Source of the DNA: Stieleria sp. JC731
Lineage (GTDB): Bacteria; Planctomycetota; Planctomycetia; Pirellulales; Pirellulaceae
Length of the DNA: 64,000 bases
Assembly (NCBI RefSeq): GCF_020966635.1
Contig: NZ_JAJKFQ010000002.1
Location: 992,001 to 1,056,000 of the forward strand
Reading direction: 5' to 3'
The notes under the pieces are model-generated. The model worked only from the letters and a program-made list of their open reading frames with translations. It did no database searches and was not told the DNA's origin. The position numbers and the translations under genes are program-made. Of the stretch, positions 60,494 through 64,000 are shown piece after piece. The stretch's first letter is position 1. Every line of letters starts with the position of its first letter.

Positions 60494-61921
60494 ATGGTCC
60501 TCAACCGCAAGCGAAAAATCCTGTTTCGCTTCGCGAGTGTTGCGTTGGCAGTTTTGCCTTTCTTGATAGCCGAAGTTTGGCTTCGCTTGGCCACGCCACA
60601 AAAAACTGCCGACTTATCATGGGATCCGGTTTTCGATACGTCCGCACAAACGCCGCTTTTCCAGCTTGATGAATCTGGCGAGCAATATCGGATCGATCCA
60701 TCGCGGATGAACTTCTTTCGCCCCGCGATCTTTCAGGCGAATAAACCGAGTGACCTGCGACGTGTGTTTGTGCTTGGTGGATCGACGGTTCAGGGCCGTC
60801 CGTACGAAACGGAAACCGCATTTAGCCAGTGGGCAAAACTTCGTTTGCAGGCCGCCGATCCGACAAAGCAATGGGATGTGGTCAACTGCGGTGGTGTCTC
60901 TTACGCCAGCTATCGCGTCGCGTTGATCCTTCAAGAAGTCCTCCAATACCAACCCGATGCGATCGTGCTGTACTGCGGTCACAACGAATTCTTGGAGGAA
61001 CGTTCCTACCACACACTGAGTGCCAGCCCCTTCGATTCGTTAGCGTCTGGATCGCGATTGGTCGGTGCGATTCGAAATTCGTTTCGTGGTCATGCGAAGC
61101 CACAAGAACGACTTTCCAGTGATGCGCAAACCCGATTGGATTTGACCGAGGGGATGAAGCGATACGTTCGTGACGACGCATGGCGTGACGCAGTTCAATC
61201 GCACTACCTATCCACGATGCGTCGAATGATCAAAGCTTGCCAAGATGCTCACGTGCCTTTGATCGTTTACATACCGACCTCGGAAATCGTTGTCACACCT
61301 CCTTTCAAAACAATGATCGCTAGCGGGATCGACGAGGCCAACTTTCAAAAGCACTGGACCATCGTCACCGACATCCAGCTGCCAGATGACCAAAGGCTAC
61401 GTGCCTGCGAAGCCTGTCTGAAAATCGATCCCCAGCACGCAGGCGTCCATTTCATCGCCGGAACACTACACTGGAAACGCCAGCGTTCTGAACAGGCCCG
61501 CCGACACTTCACCGCCGCGAGGGATCATGACGTTTGCCCGCTGCGAGCGACGACCGAAATGATCGAAGGACTTCAGCAGCTGCTTAGTGAACTGCAAGTT
61601 AATTCGATCGACTGCCCGCAGCTATTTGACCAAGTGGATTCCCAGCGAAGGCCACTTCCAGATGGGATTCCGGACCCCGATCGCTTTGCCGATCACATTC
61701 ATCCGACGATCGCTGGGCATCAGATGCTTGGGGTGTCCCTTGCTGAAGAACTTTCGGAACTGTTCCGACTGAATGCGGATCCGCAGATTGAATCTCGATA
61801 TCAACAACTGATCCACGAGCACCTGCAATCGCTTGATGAGACCTACTACGGCCGGGCAAAGCAACGATTGGAAGGCTTAAAGAACTGGGCCGCCGGTCGT
61901 GCTGGCAAATTGGCCCTTTGA
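60494..61921 (+). CDS. SGNH/GDSL-type hydrolase with a TPR-like insertion
   Basis: A 475-aa protein from the ATG at 60,494. It starts with a membrane anchor (ILFRFASVALAVLPFLIAEVW). The SGNH blocks are in order: VFVLGGSTVQG (Ser), VVNCGGVSYASYRV (Gly), IVLYCGHNEFLEE (Asn) and, very late, FADHIHPTIAGHQ (Asp-x2-His). Between block 3 and the last block lies an extra helical region of about 150 residues with a TPR-like piece (HAGVHFIAGTLHWKRQRSEQ). The fold is used by acetyl-esterases acting on surface polysaccharides, and membrane anchoring points to the periplasm. Substrate unknown. Confidence 0.85.
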   Translation: MVLNRKRKILFRFASVALAVLPFLIAEVWLRLATPQKTADLSWDPVFDTSAQTPLFQLDESGEQYRIDPSRMNFFRPAIFQANKPSDLRRVFVLGGSTVQGRPYETETAFSQWAKLRLQAADPTKQWDVVNCGGVSYASYRVALILQEVLQYQPDAIVLYCGHNEFLEERSYHTLSASPFDSLASGSRLVGAIRNSFRGHAKPQERLSSDAQTRLDLTEGMKRYVRDDAWRDAVQSHYLSTMRRMIKACQDAHVPLIVYIPTSEIVVTPPFKTMIASGIDEANFQKHWTIVTDIQLPDDQRLRACEACLKIDPQHAGVHFIAGTLHWKRQRSEQARRHFTAARDHDVCPLRATTEMIEGLQQLLSELQVNSIDCPQLFDQVDSQRRPLPDGIPDPDRFADHIHPTIAGHQMLGVSLAEELSELFRLNADPQIESRYQQLIHEHLQSLDETYYGRAKQRLEGLKNWAAGRAGKLAL

Positions 61922-61941
61922 CAAGCTAGGCGTCTACTCCA

Positions 61942-63906
61942 TTAGGGGTTTGGTCCACTAGGAGTCGGTGCAACCGGTTCACTGGATTCATCCAACAATG
62001 ACTTTGCACGAACGAGAGCCTCTTCGGCCCATGGTTGGCCTTCGTATAGGGTCAGAATGCCTTCGAGCAATCGTCGCCGCTCGTCCGTCGGCAGACCTTT
62101 GGCTTCTTCGATACGGCCCAGCAATTCCGTTAGCTTAGGATCCTGTGTGACCGATCTGGATTCTTCCATGGCAGCCTCCATTCGTTCGATTTCGAAAGCG
62201 GCAAGCTGCCCCAGTTCACGCTGTTCGTCGTCTTCGGCCATTGTCGAATCATTAAAGACATCGATCCACTGCTGAAGCATTGCCTTCGCCGCGGCAGGAT
62301 CCGAATCGCGCAAGTCCATCGCTTTGAGAAACTCGGTTTCAAACAATGGCCCATCGTCGGTACGAAGCTTTGCCCGCAACCGTAAACGCCGAATCGCAGC
62401 TTCAACCTGGTAGACCATCAACCGATCACGAAAGAAGTCTGCCTGTGCGTGATCAGGATATAGCTTGACGAAACGTTCGAGTGCGGATTTCTGTTCGACA
62501 GAATCACTCTCGGAAAGCGACTCAATCTCCGCGATCAAATCGTCTGCGGACGGTTGCCCTAAATTCGAAAGCAGAAAAAACCCACCGATCCCAAGTGCCA
62601 ACACGATCAATCCAATGGAGACATATCGCATGGAGGGATGATCACCGGCATGTTCAGCTGGCCCATGAAAACCCTGGCGTGTTTCGTCGTCGGACACCGT
62701 TTGGAAATGCGTCTTTGAAGCGGTGCCGATTGACGTATCACCTGCTTGTCCGCCGCTAGCGATCGATTCATCCAGTCCCGACGGTGGTTTTGTAAAACCA
62801 ACTTGCTGGTGGGCGGTTGATCGCACGGTGTTGCCGTCGCCATCTTGATCCAACGCCACCGTCTTCGCTGACGGATTGATGGCCGTCTGCGATGTTCCCA
62901 ACCCTTGATGTTCATCCGAAGTGAATTGAACGGTGTCTTCGGGACGGGTTTTGTCGTGGCTGGCAACTGTCTTTGCCGAACGGGCATCATCAGATTGATT
63001 GTCGTGCTGATCGGAAACTCGCGTGTCCATCGTCATCGCATCCGACAACGGCGAATTTCCAGACAAGTCTGACAGCGTTGCCATTTTTTGCAGGCCGCTG
63101 CGCATGGCTTTCAGTCGATTCATCACTGCAAGCGCCGTCGGTGGTCGCTCGCTCGGAACCTTGCGAAGCAACTCATCAACAAGTTGGACGATGTCGTCGG
63201 GCAGATCCGGATCGATCATGTCCAATGGCACAGGGGCTTGATGCTTTAGCGCCTCGATGACCTCGGTGATATTCTTTCCGCGAAAGGGTGGTCGACCGCA
63301 CAGCATCGCGTAGATCACACAGCCAAGCGAATACAGGTCCGAACGAACCGTAGTGCCGCCTTCGGTCGCCTGCTCCGGAGCCATGTAATCTGCGGTGCCC
63401 ATGATCGAACCCGCCGCGGTCAGGTTTAACCCAAAGATCTTGCTGATCCCAAAGTCAACCAATTTGACCGTCCCGTCACTGCTGATCAAAAGGTTGGCTG
63501 GCTTGAGGTCGCGATGGATCACACCGATATCGTGCGCGTGCTTCAACGCCGAACAAATCTGAATCGCAATATCCAGCGTCTGTAGCCACGGAATCTTTTT
63601 CTGCGTGCGGATGCGATCCTGCAGCGACTCACCATCGACATATTCCATCGAATAGAACAGCAGGTCCTGTTCTTCACCAAACCCAATCAGCTTCACGATA
63701 TTGGGATGGCTGAGACTTTTCAGCGTTTTGATTTCGGCATCAAAACGGCGGCGGAATCGCAGCTCATCTGAAATCTGCAACGCGATGATTTTGACGGCTA
63801 CGGTCTCACCGCTTTTGGCGTGTTCGGCCATGTAAACCGCACCCATCCCGCCTTTGCCCAGCATTTTACCAACACGGTAGGGGCCTAAGTATTCAGGTAG
63901 CTTCAT
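61942..63906 (-). CDS. Transmembrane serine/threonine protein kinase, PknB type
   Basis: A 654-aa receptor-like kinase. The kinase domain covers residues 8-270: glycine loop MLGKGGMGAVYM, VAVK (Lys39), catalytic HRDLKPANLL (Asp133), DFG in LVDFGISKI and an APE-type segment MAPEQATEGG. A Ser/Thr/Asp-rich juxtamembrane linker (about 275-420) follows, then one membrane helix (SIGLIVLALGIGGFFLLSN) and a helical C-terminal sensor region with TPR-like character. All canonical catalytic residues are present. It is convergent with the SGNH hydrolase gene, 20 nt between stop codons. Confidence 0.92.
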   Translation of the reverse strand: MKLPEYLGPYRVGKMLGKGGMGAVYMAEHAKSGETVAVKIIALQISDELRFRRRFDAEIKTLKSLSHPNIVKLIGFGEEQDLLFYSMEYVDGESLQDRIRTQKKIPWLQTLDIAIQICSALKHAHDIGVIHRDLKPANLLISSDGTVKLVDFGISKIFGLNLTAAGSIMGTADYMAPEQATEGGTTVRSDLYSLGCVIYAMLCGRPPFRGKNITEVIEALKHQAPVPLDMIDPDLPDDIVQLVDELLRKVPSERPPTALAVMNRLKAMRSGLQKMATLSDLSGNSPLSDAMTMDTRVSDQHDNQSDDARSAKTVASHDKTRPEDTVQFTSDEHQGLGTSQTAINPSAKTVALDQDGDGNTVRSTAHQQVGFTKPPSGLDESIASGGQAGDTSIGTASKTHFQTVSDDETRQGFHGPAEHAGDHPSMRYVSIGLIVLALGIGGFFLLSNLGQPSADDLIAEIESLSESDSVEQKSALERFVKLYPDHAQADFFRDRLMVYQVEAAIRRLRLRAKLRTDDGPLFETEFLKAMDLRDSDPAAAKAMLQQWIDVFNDSTMAEDDEQRELGQLAAFEIERMEAAMEESRSVTQDPKLTELLGRIEEAKGLPTDERRRLLEGILTLYEGQPWAEEALVRAKSLLDESSEPVAPTPSGPNP

Positions 63907-64000
63907 GGAAGCGGATAACGCAATCGATCAAGAGGCAAGATGAGGGGACCAGAGTTCCATCAACACACAATTACTGAGTTGAAGCCGGATCAGTTTAACA

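Overview
The window looks like a Pirellulaceae-type planctomycete (Rhodopirellula-like) chromosome. The signs are several protein families that are typical of or concentrated in Planctomycetes: a DUF1559 pseudopilin, two DUF1571 proteins, a PVC-type haem dehydrogenase, an ECF sigma factor next to a VWA protein, and very large secreted VWA proteins. GC content is moderate, many genes stand alone and often lack a clear Shine-Dalgarno sequence, and intergenic repeats are abundant. Names rest on motifs I can read; no database search was run.

Region 1 (1 to about 12,090) is the right-hand part of an integrated phage-like element. All its genes are on the minus strand. In transcription order they are: an unknown 239-aa protein; a hairpin or operator touching the next start codon; three small proteins; a Topo VI-A/Spo11-like TOPRIM protein; a primase-polymerase; a RepA-like ATPase; an iteron-like repeat tract that is itself an open frame; four small proteins, the last with an Ogr/Delta-like zinc finger; then capsid, ClpP-like prohead protease, an unresolved stretch, tape measure protein and two small genes. 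Most genes overlap by 4 nt. Terminase, portal, tail tube and integrase are not visible and probably lie to the left. The element has split comM (yifB): that gene runs leftward from 13,234 and leaves its own sequence right after the conserved SRISG codons near 12,090.

Region 2 (13.2-25.3 kb) holds secreted and envelope proteins: a lipocalin-like protein, a single-pass membrane protein preceded by a possible structured RNA with a strong terminator, a 1447-aa VWA/STN-like/glycine-rich protein, a 564-aa exported protein and a DUF1571 protein.

Region 3 (25.5-40.5 kb) contains unknown proteins and a likely operon of pterin dehydratase, a 107-aa protein, an ACP fused to an FGE-like domain and a Tat-exported protein. 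It continues with a lipase, FxsA, an ABC exporter, spoVG-ispE, pepT and a PolB-like exonuclease.

Region 4 (40.5-64 kb) has a PVC dehydrogenase with cytochrome c, a second DUF1571 protein, a serine hydrolase, an MMPL exporter with an alpha/beta hydrolase, a PQQ-propeller protein, the ECF sigma/VWA pair, a D-threonine aldolase-like enzyme, a CvpA-like protein, the DUF1559 pseudopilin with a 55-aa lipoprotein, a DUF2585 membrane protein, an SGNH hydrolase and a PknB-type kinase.

Intergenic gaps carry at least five hairpin-repeat families. Three of them, unrelated in sequence, fold into the same cloverleaf layout (closing stem, short hairpin, long hairpin, short hairpin). These, the comM-splitting element and its Topo VI-A-like replication operon are the most notable features.
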